Shown: positions 1 to 6,180, counted from the stretch's first letter. The stretch: 64,000 bases of DNA from Hyphomicrobium zavarzinii ATCC 27496 (GCF_000383415.1 NZ_KB911260.1:159255-223254); one strand, 5' to 3'. Made by a program: numbers and translations. The notes: a model not told the origin generated them from the letters alone.

Positions 1-1
1 A

Positions 2-33
2 GTTTCTATCCACGCCTCCGCGCAGGAGGCGAC
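2..33 (-). CRISPR. first (leader-proximal) repeat of a type I-C CRISPR array
   Basis: A 32-nt unit with the hallmark type I-C form: on the minus strand it begins GTCGCC, forms a GC-rich stem (GCCTCC/GGAGGC), and ends GGCGTGGATAGAAAC, which becomes the crRNA 5' handle. It lies downstream of cas2 on the minus strand, so the array is read leftward and its spacers are outside the window; only base 1 is spacer. Only one repeat is visible, so the array itself is inferred from this unit and the cas genes. The copy at 4988-5012 is a degenerate relative. Confidence 0.85.
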
Positions 34-214
34 TGACTACAGCTAACCCATTCTATGAAAATTGAAAATTTAGACAGGAGCGCGAACCGCGATGCTGAGA
101 TTGAAAATGCCTCAATCTCATGCGTGAATGACGCCGGAATGCTCTTTCTGACCAATGAGTTATCGCAAGCGCGAACCTCGCCGAGGTTTCTGGCTTGCTT
201 GAGGTTCGCGGAGA
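34..214 (-). promoter_or_regulatory. CRISPR leader
   Basis: This is the 180-bp non-coding stretch between cas2 and the first repeat. It is AT-richer than its surroundings near the repeat (55-75). It holds two inverted repeats: TGAGATTGA/TCAATCTCA around 96-120 (9 bp, 7-nt loop) and CGCGAACCTC at 170-179 with GAGGTTCGCG at 201-210 (10 bp, 21-nt loop). The second lies just beyond the cas2 stop and may end or attenuate cas transcription. The position fits the leader that drives pre-crRNA transcription and marks the spacer-integration end. No promoter boxes were assigned with confidence. Confidence 0.6.
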
Positions 215-505
215 TCAGACGATCAGGGGACCATTGAGATCGGCCGCCGGTTTCGCGCCAATGTGCTCAACGCGGCGCTCCCAGTTCGCGCCAAGCATGT
301 AGAACCGCAGGCTATCATGCTCTGGATCGATCAAGCTGACGAGTCGGGCCTTGAGCTTCGTCCACTGCGCCGGGTCGACCTCGATCTCGAACACCGAATA
401 CTGCACCCTCTGGCCAAAGTCTCGACAGGCCTTCGCGACACGCCGGAGGCGCCTCTCGCCTCCTGGCTCACTGGTGCGCACATCATAGGTTACGAGCACC
501 AGCAT
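215..505 (-). CDS. cas2: CRISPR-associated endonuclease Cas2 (type I-C)
   Basis: Cas2 is the structural partner of Cas1 in the spacer-integration complex. The 96-residue product has the family's usual length. It opens with the ferredoxin-like first strand MLVLVTYDV carrying the conserved Asp, followed by the Arg-rich helix ([17 protein letters not shown]) and QYSVFEIEV, typical of the I-C branch. It ends ADLNGPLIV, close to the common I-C C-terminus. It is the last cas gene, starts 22 bp after the cas1 stop, and is followed by the leader and array, the standard I-C order. Confidence 0.95.
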   Translation of the reverse strand: MLVLVTYDVRTSEPGGERRLRRVAKACRDFGQRVQYSVFEIEVDPAQWTKLKARLVSLIDPEHDSLRFYMLGANWERRVEHIGAKPAADLNGPLIV

Positions 506-527
506 GGCTTCGCTCCCTTATAAGCCG

Positions 528-1562
528 TCACGACCAAATCCACGGAGGATACGCGTCGAGATCGCCGCGCAGGTGCCGCGCCAAGAGCTGGGCTTGAAGG
601 TGCGGTACGAGGCCCAACGGCGCCGTCTCGTCGATGAAGGGATGACGCCGCTCCTCCTTTTTGCGCTCTTGCCACGCGGTGAGCACGGTTTTGCGCCCCT
701 CGTCATTGAGCAAGATGGCGCCGCCCTCATGGCGCTCGAAATCGCGCGATCGAAGTTGCCGGCGGTTGATGAGAGACAGCGCCAGCCGATCCACAAATAT
801 GGGACGCAGCTCCTCCATGAGGTCGAGCGCGAGGCTCGGGCGCCCCGGACGCTCTCGGTGCAGAAACCCAACCGCGGGATCGAGGCCGACACCTTCGGCC
901 GCGCTGCGGCAGTCGTGCGTCAGCAAAGTGTAAAGGAACGACAGTACCGCGTTTACGGGATCGAGAGGTGGCCGGCGGCTGCGGCCCTGGAAGCGAATAC
1001 TCTCATCAGGCGAACGAACCAGCGCACCGAACACAGCAAAGTAGCCTTGCGCGGCTTCTCCCTCGCATCCACGCAACACATCGAGACCATCCGATGTCAC
1101 GGCCACGCGTCGCAAAATCTGCGCCTGCCGTTCGACGACCGCTTCCACCTCACCACGGAGCGGAGACGCCATCTCGGCTCCATAATCGCGCAGGGCACGC
1201 TGAAGCACAGCGCGCTGATTGGCGATCTTCGCCGAAACGATGCTGCGCACGATCTCGTCCGGTTGGTCGGAGGCGCGATACTGAGAGCGACGCAGCAGCA
1301 CGTTACCGGAGACAGGTCCTTCGATGCGGGCCTGGAAGCGTCCCCCACGGTCGAGAAGCACGATGGAGACGCCGAGCGGTGCCAGCGCCTGGATCAGCGG
1401 CGGCGAAACAAAGATGGCGCCGAAGAGGACCAGCGAGCTCAGCATGTGGAATGGAATGCGTGCACGCTCGGCACCCTCGACCTCGGCGACGAGGTTTTCG
1501 CCCTCCTTGCGGAGGGACGCGCCCTCGGTCGTGATATAGAGCGTGTTGAGCAATTTCTTCAC
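528..1562 (-). CDS. cas1: CRISPR-associated integrase Cas1 (type I-C)
   Basis: Cas1 is the metal-dependent integrase that inserts new spacers at the leader end of the array. The product is 344 aa, the normal I-C length. The GTG start at 1560-1562 overlaps the cas4 TGA (GTGA), which implies translational coupling. The N-terminus KKLLNTLYITTEGASL is the usual I-C Cas1 opening. The catalytic C-terminal domain shows DPVNAVLSFLYTLLTHD, GLDPAVGFLHRERPGRPSLALDLMEE (given here as the span around residues 235-260, with the catalytic His and Glu) and a late RHLRGDLDAYPPW. An in-frame upstream extension to 1871 exists but is out-of-frame cas4 sequence and was discarded. Confidence 0.95.
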   Translation of the reverse strand: MKKLLNTLYITTEGASLRKEGENLVAEVEGAERARIPFHMLSSLVLFGAIFVSPPLIQALAPLGVSIVLLDRGGRFQARIEGPVSGNVLLRRSQYRASDQPDEIVRSIVSAKIANQRAVLQRALRDYGAEMASPLRGEVEAVVERQAQILRRVAVTSDGLDVLRGCEGEAAQGYFAVFGALVRSPDESIRFQGRSRRPPLDPVNAVLSFLYTLLTHDCRSAAEGVGLDPAVGFLHRERPGRPSLALDLMEELRPIFVDRLALSLINRRQLRSRDFERHEGGAILLNDEGRKTVLTAWQERKKEERRHPFIDETAPLGLVPHLQAQLLARHLRGDLDAYPPWIWS

Positions 1563-2209
1563 GCGGGTTCGACCTTTTCGAGGGCGGCGGTGATGGCGCG
1601 GTCGCGAAATCCGCGCGCCGAACGGCCGATCGCCTGGGGACGGCAGACCTCGATCAGCGAGCAGGCGCGGCACCGATTGGCGCGATAGTCGGCGGGCGGG
1701 GTGATCCCCTGGGCAAGAACGGCACCGAAGGCGAGCGTGACCTCTTCCGTAAGCTGCCGGAGCTCGGTGTCGAAGGGCACGGAGAGGCGCCGCTTGGTCT
1801 CGGCATAAAAGAGCGCACCCTCCGGAACCGGCTCTCCGGTCATTTCCTCGAGACACAGCGCCTGAGCGCACAGCTGCACCTCGTCGGCCCGATGCTGTTT
1901 CGGTTTCCCGCGCTTGTACTCGACGGGAAACGGCGTCTCGCGCCTGTCATCAAGCAATCGAAACTCGACAAGATCGGCGACGCCCGCCAGATTGAGCCTG
2001 CGGCAGGTGAGAGGAAGTGCTGTGACACGGCGGATAAGGCCTCGCGTCCGCTTCCCAGGATCGTGCGCTGCCTCATGCAACACGCTTCCCTCGGCTGTGA
2101 AGCGATTGTCCTCCCAGAGCCGCTCGACATGAATGAGCGCGGCCTGCCTGAGGCAGAAGATCGCGTGCTGCAATGCCGATATCGGGATGGGATCATCGAG
2201 GTCTGGCAT
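1559..2209 (-). CDS. cas4: CRISPR-associated exonuclease Cas4
   Basis: Cas4 is a RecB-family Fe-S nuclease that trims prespacers and helps select the PAM and orientation; in type I-C it works with Cas1-Cas2. The product is 216 aa. Cys19 plus the C-terminal trio Cys180, Cys183 and Cys189 (NRCRACSLIEVC) are the expected four cluster ligands. The nuclease motifs are His45 (LHEAAH), Asp79 (GVADLVEF) and the E97-x-K99 pair in PVEYKRGK. It lies between cas7 and cas1, starts 5 bp after the cas7 stop, and its stop overlaps the cas1 GTG. Confidence 0.94.
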   Translation of the reverse strand: MPDLDDPIPISALQHAIFCLRQAALIHVERLWEDNRFTAEGSVLHEAAHDPGKRTRGLIRRVTALPLTCRRLNLAGVADLVEFRLLDDRRETPFPVEYKRGKPKQHRADEVQLCAQALCLEEMTGEPVPEGALFYAETKRRLSVPFDTELRQLTEEVTLAFGAVLAQGITPPADYRANRCRACSLIEVCRPQAIGRSARGFRDRAITAALEKVEPA

Positions 2210-2214
2210 GGCGT

Positions 2215-3165
2215 CTAGAGCACGTCAACGATCTCGATGCCGTCTGGGACCGCGCTTCGATCCACTGCAACCGTATAATCGGCGTAGGCACGGGCCGGCG
2301 GGTAGTTATCGAGCTTTGGACTGCCGAGATCGTAGAGATCATCACCCACCTTGCGCTGGACCGTCACCCGCTCGAACAATCTGTGCGCTGGCGCATTTCC
2401 GAGTGCCGACGCGTGCTTGAACGCTATGACGCGACGCGACGCCATCTCGCCTCGGGCTGCGGAGCGGTCGTGCTCGAACATGACTTTCAGTGCCTCGAGC
2501 AGATGCGCGAGGTCCGCCTCGCCGAAGCCCGTCCGTTCAGCAAGCTTCGCGTTGACGAAAACGTGGGCCCGGTAGAGCCCATAGGGCACGATGTGCTTGC
2601 GCCCCATGGTCCGGTTTTCGGTACGCTCGTCGCTACCGTTCTTCTCGCGCTCGGCTTTCTCTTTTTCGTTGGTGGCAGCCATGCGCGTGATGGAGATCTC
2701 GAGGGGCAAGATCTTTTCGACGGATGAGGCGAAGGCAACTTGCACGGGGCCACGCACCTGACCGGCGTTGATGCCGGTGCTCATCACCGCGCCGAACGTG
2801 CGCACATCGAAAAAATTGTCACACATGAACTTGGTGATGGCTTTCGCTTCCTCTCCGTTTTTCGGATTGAGCTTCGGTGCCTTTTCTACGGTCTCGTCGT
2901 CTGGCCTTTTGGCCTTGTAGGCCTCGCGGTGCTGCTCGTTGAGGATCGAACCTTCCTGCACGTAGATCCGGTAACCCGGCTGGTCGCCTTTTGCGAGCTC
3001 GGTGTAGTTGCGAATTTTGCGCTTCAGCGAAACATCGGTCACGAGACCGCAGTTGGTCTCCGGATCGATACGCGGCAGATTACCGGCGTCGGGATCGCCG
3101 TTGGGGTTGCCATTCGTGACGTCGAAAAGAAAGACGATATCGTAGCGGTTCGCGAGTGCGGTCAT
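2215..3165 (-). CDS. cas7c: type I-C Cascade backbone protein Cas7c (Csd2)
   Basis: Cas7 forms the helical backbone of Cascade, binding the crRNA spacer and kinking it every sixth nucleotide. The product is 316 aa. It begins with the RAMP strand NRYDIVFLFDVTNGNPNGDP, highly typical of Csd2, and contains the I-C motif NRTMGRKHIVPYGLYRAHVF around residues 185-205. The preceding segment, rich in Lys and Glu, is a charged loop that makes the protein slightly longer than many family members. Its ATG abuts the cas8c stop (TGATG, one-base overlap), so the two are translationally coupled. Confidence 0.95.
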   Translation of the reverse strand: MTALANRYDIVFLFDVTNGNPNGDPDAGNLPRIDPETNCGLVTDVSLKRKIRNYTELAKGDQPGYRIYVQEGSILNEQHREAYKAKRPDDETVEKAPKLNPKNGEEAKAITKFMCDNFFDVRTFGAVMSTGINAGQVRGPVQVAFASSVEKILPLEISITRMAATNEKEKAEREKNGSDERTENRTMGRKHIVPYGLYRAHVFVNAKLAERTGFGEADLAHLLEALKVMFEHDRSAARGEMASRRVIAFKHASALGNAPAHRLFERVTVQRKVGDDLYDLGSPKLDNYPPARAYADYTVAVDRSAVPDGIEIVDVL

Positions 3166-3566
3166 CAGGCGGCCTCCCCGGCTTCACTCTTGTCTACTGC
3201 TTTGCGGAAGAACTCATTGCGCTGGTGGTAATAGCCGAGAGCGAATAGCGCCTGGCTCTTGTCCGGCAAACTCGCCGGATAGGGATCATGTCCAGGTTCC
3301 ATCAGATCCATGATCTGGGCGACGGCCTTTTCCAGATTGATCCGCCGTCCAGGGCTCTGCTTGCCGACCTTCGACAGATGATTAGCGGAGCCAGCATCGA
3401 GAATGTGGAAGACCTTGCGCGGCTGGGCAGACGCCGAACCATAAAACTTGTCCTTTATGGTCGCGTTGACGCTCGTGCCCAGTGCCGCCACTTGGATCTG
3501 CTCGTAGACGGCGAACAGCCGCCCCAGCAGATAGCCGGGATCCTTGAAGTCGGTGTCGAGCGACAC
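3165..3566 (-). CDS. cas11c: probable Cas11c small subunit, internal in-frame start within cas8c
   Basis: In type I-C the Cascade small subunit is made from an internal ribosome start inside cas8c. Here an in-frame GTG (3564-3566, codon 451) is preceded by GGAGG (minus strand, 3572-3576) with a 5-nt spacer. Initiation there gives a 133-aa, mostly helical, basic protein running to the cas8c stop, which matches the size known for Cas11c. The signal is seen directly; that it is used is inferred from the family. Confidence 0.65.
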   Translation of the reverse strand: MSLDTDFKDPGYLLGRLFAVYEQIQVAALGTSVNATIKDKFYGSASAQPRKVFHILDAGSANHLSKVGKQSPGRRINLEKAVAQIMDLMEPGHDPYPASLPDKSQALFALGYYHQRNEFFRKAVDKSEAGEAA

Positions 3567-4916
3567 GGGGGCCTCCACTCTGAAGTTTCTGATCAGTACG
3601 GATTTGAGGATGGCGACACGCAATGCGTTGACGTCATGATCGGCGCGCAGTCGCATGATGACCGACGAAAGTAGTGTCAATGGATACGTTGTTCCGGTCA
3701 GAATTGCGCGCATCCATTCACCGGCGAGGTTAGGCTGGATGTTCTCAGATTTCCCGAGCACAGCTGTTTCGATCAGCATCCGCCACATGGTGGGAATTTC
3801 GTCTCGCGGTGGCGGATCGATGCTTAGGCGCTGGTGGTGCTCCGCGTAGCGCTTTGCGAGCACGCCAAAATCATCTTCGATATAGAAGCGGATGGAGAGT
3901 CGCGCGGCGTTGGGCGCAAGGCCGAGAATGTGGAAGCGAACTCCTGGCGCGAGCGCGGGCTGAAAATCCCCGACGGGTAGACCTGCGCGAATATTCGCGA
4001 GAATGTCACCTATCTTCGCCCCTTGGACGCTTTCGTCGATCTCGAACAAGAAAGCGAACATGCTTTCTGCGGCGTCTGCCGCCACCGCATTGGAGGCATC
4101 GGCCCAGAACACTGTGGAGGCATCCCCGATCTGAATGCGATGCTTGCTGTCCCGCTCGAGAAGATGGTTCAGCGCCGTCGTGTATGCAAAAGCCGCACGG
4201 TCGGAGATCGGCGCATTGTCACCTTGCTCGTGCTCGTAGGATGTGAACGCCTCGAGATTGAACGAGACAATGGAAGCACCGGAGGACTGTGCACCCCAGA
4301 CCCCTTTGATCGCCGGATGAAGGCGTGCGACGGTTCCCCTGTTGCCATCCACGAGGCAAATGCCTTCGGCTTTCTCGCCCTCCCCTGAGAGCCGCGCCCA
4401 AAGGTCTCGTGTGGCTTGCCGGTCGTGGATGCGGACGTTTGCCAACCGCTCGCTCTCGAGGGCGAAGACGACGTTCTGGTCCTTCATCTCGTCCGGCCAA
4501 CCCAATTCCGCGAACTTCTCGGGCTTCCAGAAATCAAGGAAGCGCAACAACGCGAGCAGGCCCTCGTCCTTGCTCCCCGCGAGCCACTCGCGGTGGCAAT
4601 CGATAAAAGCTTCGTGCTCCTGAGCGGTGCGTCTGCCTTCCTGTGCTGTGACGCCGAGCACATAAGCCGTCTTGTCCCAAAGAAAATTGGGAGCGACGCC
4701 GGACGTGCGCTTGCTCGGCTGCGGCACGGCCATAGCCCGCGCGGTGCGCTTGCGCCCTTCTCCTTCGCGCAAATCGATGGGCTCGCCGGCAGCCGATCCA
4801 TCGGGATTCAGCGAGATGAGGAATCCAACGTTCTGTTGCGAGTAGCCGAAGGCGGGCGCTGTGCCCTGCGCGGCTAAGCGGTCATAAAGACGGGCAAGGG
4901 AGGCGAGAATACTCAT
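3165..4916 (-). CDS. cas8c: type I-C Cascade large subunit Cas8c (Csd1)
   Basis: Cas8c is the large subunit that recognises the PAM and anchors the non-target strand. The product is 583 aa, normal for Csd1. Family landmarks are the opening ILASLARLYDRLA, GYSQQNVGFLISLNPDG, NFLWDKTAYVLGV (residues about 75-88), a central FWADA, HILGLAPNAARLSIRFY, and the C-terminal ALFALGYYHQRNEFFR. Its last 133 codons probably also encode Cas11c from an internal start. The ATG at 4914-4916 has no upstream gene coupling now, because about 540 bp separate it from cas5c; in most I-C loci the two genes are nearly adjacent. Confidence 0.95.
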   Translation of the reverse strand: MSILASLARLYDRLAAQGTAPAFGYSQQNVGFLISLNPDGSAAGEPIDLREGEGRKRTARAMAVPQPSKRTSGVAPNFLWDKTAYVLGVTAQEGRRTAQEHEAFIDCHREWLAGSKDEGLLALLRFLDFWKPEKFAELGWPDEMKDQNVVFALESERLANVRIHDRQATRDLWARLSGEGEKAEGICLVDGNRGTVARLHPAIKGVWGAQSSGASIVSFNLEAFTSYEHEQGDNAPISDRAAFAYTTALNHLLERDSKHRIQIGDASTVFWADASNAVAADAAESMFAFLFEIDESVQGAKIGDILANIRAGLPVGDFQPALAPGVRFHILGLAPNAARLSIRFYIEDDFGVLAKRYAEHHQRLSIDPPPRDEIPTMWRMLIETAVLGKSENIQPNLAGEWMRAILTGTTYPLTLLSSVIMRLRADHDVNALRVAILKSVLIRNFRVEAPVSLDTDFKDPGYLLGRLFAVYEQIQVAALGTSVNATIKDKFYGSASAQPRKVFHILDAGSANHLSKVGKQSPGRRINLEKAVAQIMDLMEPGHDPYPASLPDKSQALFALGYYHQRNEFFRKAVDKSEAGEAA

Positions 4917-4953
4917 CTGCCATGTCTCCGAATGGGAGAGGTGGGCTCACCGC

Positions 4954-5012
4954 CATAGGGCTGTTTTACTGCGTCTTTCCAATCATCGTTTCGATCCACG
5001 CCAAGTGGCGAC
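4954..5012 (-). ncRNA. crRNA-like regulatory RNA (CreA/CreR type): degenerate repeat plus 34-nt guide
   Basis: On the minus strand 5012-4988 is a 25-nt version of the array repeat. The first six bases (GTCGCC) and 14 of the last 15 (GGCGTGGATCGAAAC, one change) match, while the stem-loop is 7 nt shorter (GCC-ACTT-GGC). The sequence after it, 4987-4954, is the guide, 34 nt long as usual for I-C spacers. An 11-bp inverted repeat (5017-5027 with 4943-4953) brackets repeat and guide in place of a second repeat. A weak TATTTT box lies at 5043-5048 on the same strand. The layout matches CreA/CreR RNAs, which use Cascade for repression rather than cleavage. Confidence 0.7.
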
Positions 5013-5016
5013 TGGA

Positions 5017-5027
5017 GCGGTGAGCCC
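5017..5027. repeat. right arm of an 11-bp inverted repeat bracketing the crRNA-like element (left arm 4943-4953)
   Basis: GCGGTGAGCCC at 5017-5027 is the exact reverse complement of GGGCTCACCGC at 4943-4953. The 63 nt between them hold exactly the 25-nt degenerate repeat, 34 nt of guide and 4 flanking bases. In the RNA the arms could pair and define the guide's 3' end. The left arm overlaps one copy of the 10-bp direct repeat that bounds the insert. Confidence 0.6.
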
Positions 5028-5070
5028 GCCGCCAACGTAGGTAAAATACGATGAAAAGTCGATATGGAAC

Positions 5071-5107
5071 TTCGATGAATGGAATGAGGCTGTTTGCAGC
5101 CCATTCC
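5071..5107 (+). promoter_or_regulatory. predicted Cascade target (TTC PAM plus protospacer) of the local guide
   Basis: TTC at 5071-5073 is the type I-C PAM. The bases after it match the guide at positions 1-5, 7-11, 13, 14, 16, 17, 19 and 20, with mismatches at 6, 12, 15 and 18, and little match beyond 20. Positions 6, 12 and 18 are those flipped out of the crRNA-DNA duplex in type I Cascade, so the functional seed match is nearly perfect. Partial matching of this kind is expected for binding without Cas3 cleavage. The core also forms a hairpin, GGCTG-TTTG-CAGCC (5088-5101). Which promoter it blocks is not certain. Confidence 0.65.
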
Positions 5108-5230
5108 ATACCACCATTGCGAAGCTCCGCCGAATCGCCGACATTGGTTCAGGCACTCGCCGCGAACGCTGTCGCAGCTCACGAAAGCTCTGGAACGGGC
5201 GGAGCGCGGAAGGGCGCTCCGGAGCGCTAG
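5075..5230 (+). CDS. small frame starting inside the predicted Cascade target; candidate creT-like partner
   Basis: A 51-codon frame starts at ATG 5075, with a second in-frame ATG at 5084, both inside the protospacer, and ends at TAG 5228-5230. The product would be a small Ala/Ser-rich peptide with no recognisable domain, ending in a basic stretch (GGARKGAPER). There is no good ribosome-binding site. It is listed because Cascade bound at 5074-5107 would block its initiation region, the arrangement expected of a repressed toxin, and because CreT toxins are typically tiny. It could equally be chance. Confidence 0.25.
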   Translation: MNGMRLFAAHSIPPLRSSAESPTLVQALAANAVAAHESSGTGGARKGAPER

Positions 5231-5410
5231 GCTTAAACCTAGCACCCCGGAGATACGACGATGGCGTATTGTTCGTGGCCCAAACCCATACACGTATCCG
5301 CATACGTGAGGGTTCGTAACGGCAAGCTTGAGCACGTATGTGCTCACTGCAGGTCGTACCCTTCCCGCAAGGGATAGCCTCGGAGGCACGACGCGGCGAG
5401 TGCTGCCTGC
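5214..5410 (+). ncRNA. hairpin-dense segment, possible structured RNA
   Basis: Within 200 bp there are six perfect hairpins or palindromes: 5214-5227 (GCGCTCCGGAGCGC), 5226-5243 (GCTAGG/CCTAGC), 5291-5308 (7 bp, CCGC loop), 5330-5345 (GAGCAC-GTAT-GTGCTC), 5359-5373 (CCCTT/AAGGG) and 5377-5387 (GCCT/AGGC). The last two are nested inside TCGT (5354-5357)/ACGA (5388-5391) and GCAGG (5349-5353)/CCTGC (5406-5410), giving a branched fold. I do not recognise the family. The strand is uncertain because hairpins are near-symmetric. Confidence 0.45.
5261..5377 (+). CDS. putative 38-aa Cys/His-containing peptide
   Basis: ATG 5261 is preceded by GGAG (5249-5252) at an 8-nt distance, a fair ribosome-binding site, and the frame stops at TAG 5375. 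The peptide starts MAYCSWPKPIHVSAYVRVR and continues with a CAHC pair followed by RSYPSRKG. Four Cys/His residues could bind zinc, and the two YxR-type segments give it an internally repetitive look. Most of its codons overlap perfect hairpins, so the strand may instead be read as structured RNA. It lies about 150 bp downstream of the predicted Cascade target and is a second candidate for the repressed gene. Confidence 0.35.
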   Translation: MAYCSWPKPIHVSAYVRVRNGKLEHVCAHCRSYPSRKG

Positions 5411-5457
5411 TAAAAATACCGAGATTCGGTTAGGCGTGCCAAACGAAATAGGGATGC

Positions 5458-6180
5458 TCACCGCCGCACCTCCGGCGAGTTGGGCGGCGGAACCTTGAGA
5501 ACGCCGTCCTTCAACGTGGCGCGAAACACCATCGTCGAGCGGTCGCCCGCGTGGTCGATGTCGTAGAGCATAAAGCCGAGGTCGCGCGGCCGGCCGAAGC
5601 CGAGGCTTTCGCTGCGGTCTTCTTCTGACACCATAGGCATCTCAGCATCCGGCTCGATCGGCTCGAATTCCGCGGTGAATTCCCGCGTACCCAAGCACGG
5701 CTGGTGGAAGCACTGTCCCTTGCGGGCTCGCCGATTGAAGGTATCGAGGTGCTTGCCCTCGTTGTCGCCCTGGCCCGCCATCGCCGTCAGCTCGAAATGG
5801 GCGCAGATGACGTAGGCGACGTTTGTCAGAACGGTCGAAGCGCGCTGCTGCCGGTGCTCCTCCACGACGAGTGCGAGATCGCCGACAATCCCGCTGTTCA
5901 TTGCCTTTCGCGCAGCGGCGGCCGAAGCTTTCGCGCCCACCTCATTGCGGCGGATGGATTGGAAGCGAATGGGTTTCAGAACGTGGATCTCGTCGATGAT
6001 CCATTGGATGGCCGGCTTCCAGTGAATGGCCTCGATGATCCCGCGCGCGGCCGACGGCGTCATGACGTCGTAGGAGACACGCTCTACTTTCATTTCCGGC
6101 CGTGTAAAGCAGGCGTACTTGCCGCTGACCAGTAGCCGAACTCCATAAGACATTGGCTCTGTTCCCCCATCGGCGTTCAT
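5458..6180 (-). CDS. cas5c: type I-C crRNA endonuclease and Cascade subunit Cas5c
   Basis: In type I-C, which lacks Cas6, Cas5 cuts the pre-crRNA and caps the 5' handle. The product is 240 aa. Landmarks are the RAMP opening YGVRLLVSGKYACFTRPEMK, VERVSYDVMTPSAARGIIEAIHWKP (residues about 33-57, given as a span), IRFQSIRRNEV, and the C-terminal LGFMLYDIDH. A second in-frame ATG at codon 10 (6151-6153) has a GGGGGAA purine run upstream and may be the true start. The TGA stop lies in the right copy of the direct repeat that bounds the insert before cas8c. Confidence 0.93.
   Translation of the reverse strand: MNADGGTEPMSYGVRLLVSGKYACFTRPEMKVERVSYDVMTPSAARGIIEAIHWKPAIQWIIDEIHVLKPIRFQSIRRNEVGAKASAAAARKAMNSGIVGDLALVVEEHRQQRASTVLTNVAYVICAHFELTAMAGQGDNEGKHLDTFNRRARKGQCFHQPCLGTREFTAEFEPIEPDAEMPMVSEEDRSESLGFGRPRDLGFMLYDIDHAGDRSTMVFRATLKDGVLKVPPPNSPEVRR

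Larger units (their letters stand above)
4917..5457. other. insert between cas5c and cas8c carrying a crRNA-like element
   Basis: About 540 bp sit where I-C operons normally have only a short junction. The block is bounded by a 10-bp direct repeat, GCTCACCGCC, at 4945-4954 and 5456-5465; the right copy overlaps the cas5c stop codon. Removing one repeat and the intervening DNA would place cas8c about 40 bp after cas5c, so I infer an insertion. In order from the left it holds the guide and degenerate repeat (4954-5012), the guide's target (5074-5107), two small plus-strand frames, and a dense run of hairpins (5214-5410). No transposase or integrase is present. Confidence 0.6.

Noticed and set aside
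504-1688. A 394-codon plus-strand frame opposite cas1
   Set aside because: Cas1 on the minus strand is certain; the plus-strand product has no domain and is Arg-rich, typical of the antisense of a GC-rich gene.
4988-5012. An ordinary second CRISPR array
   Set aside because: Only one repeat-like unit is present, it is 7 nt shorter than the array repeat, and no second repeat follows the guide.
5130-5410. A HEARO/omega-RNA of an IscB-type element
   Set aside because: The hairpin-rich look is suggestive, but no IscB frame or recognisable conserved core is present, and I cannot verify a match without a covariance search.
4913-5461. A 182-codon minus-strand open frame that starts with GTG overlapping the cas5c stop and ends overlapping the cas8c ATG
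   Set aside because: The fit to both neighbours is striking, but the product is Arg/Ser/Pro-rich without family-like sequence. It runs straight through the hairpin cluster, the protospacer and the degenerate CRISPR repeat, which better explain the DNA. The overlaps follow from the ancestral cas5c and cas8c signals.
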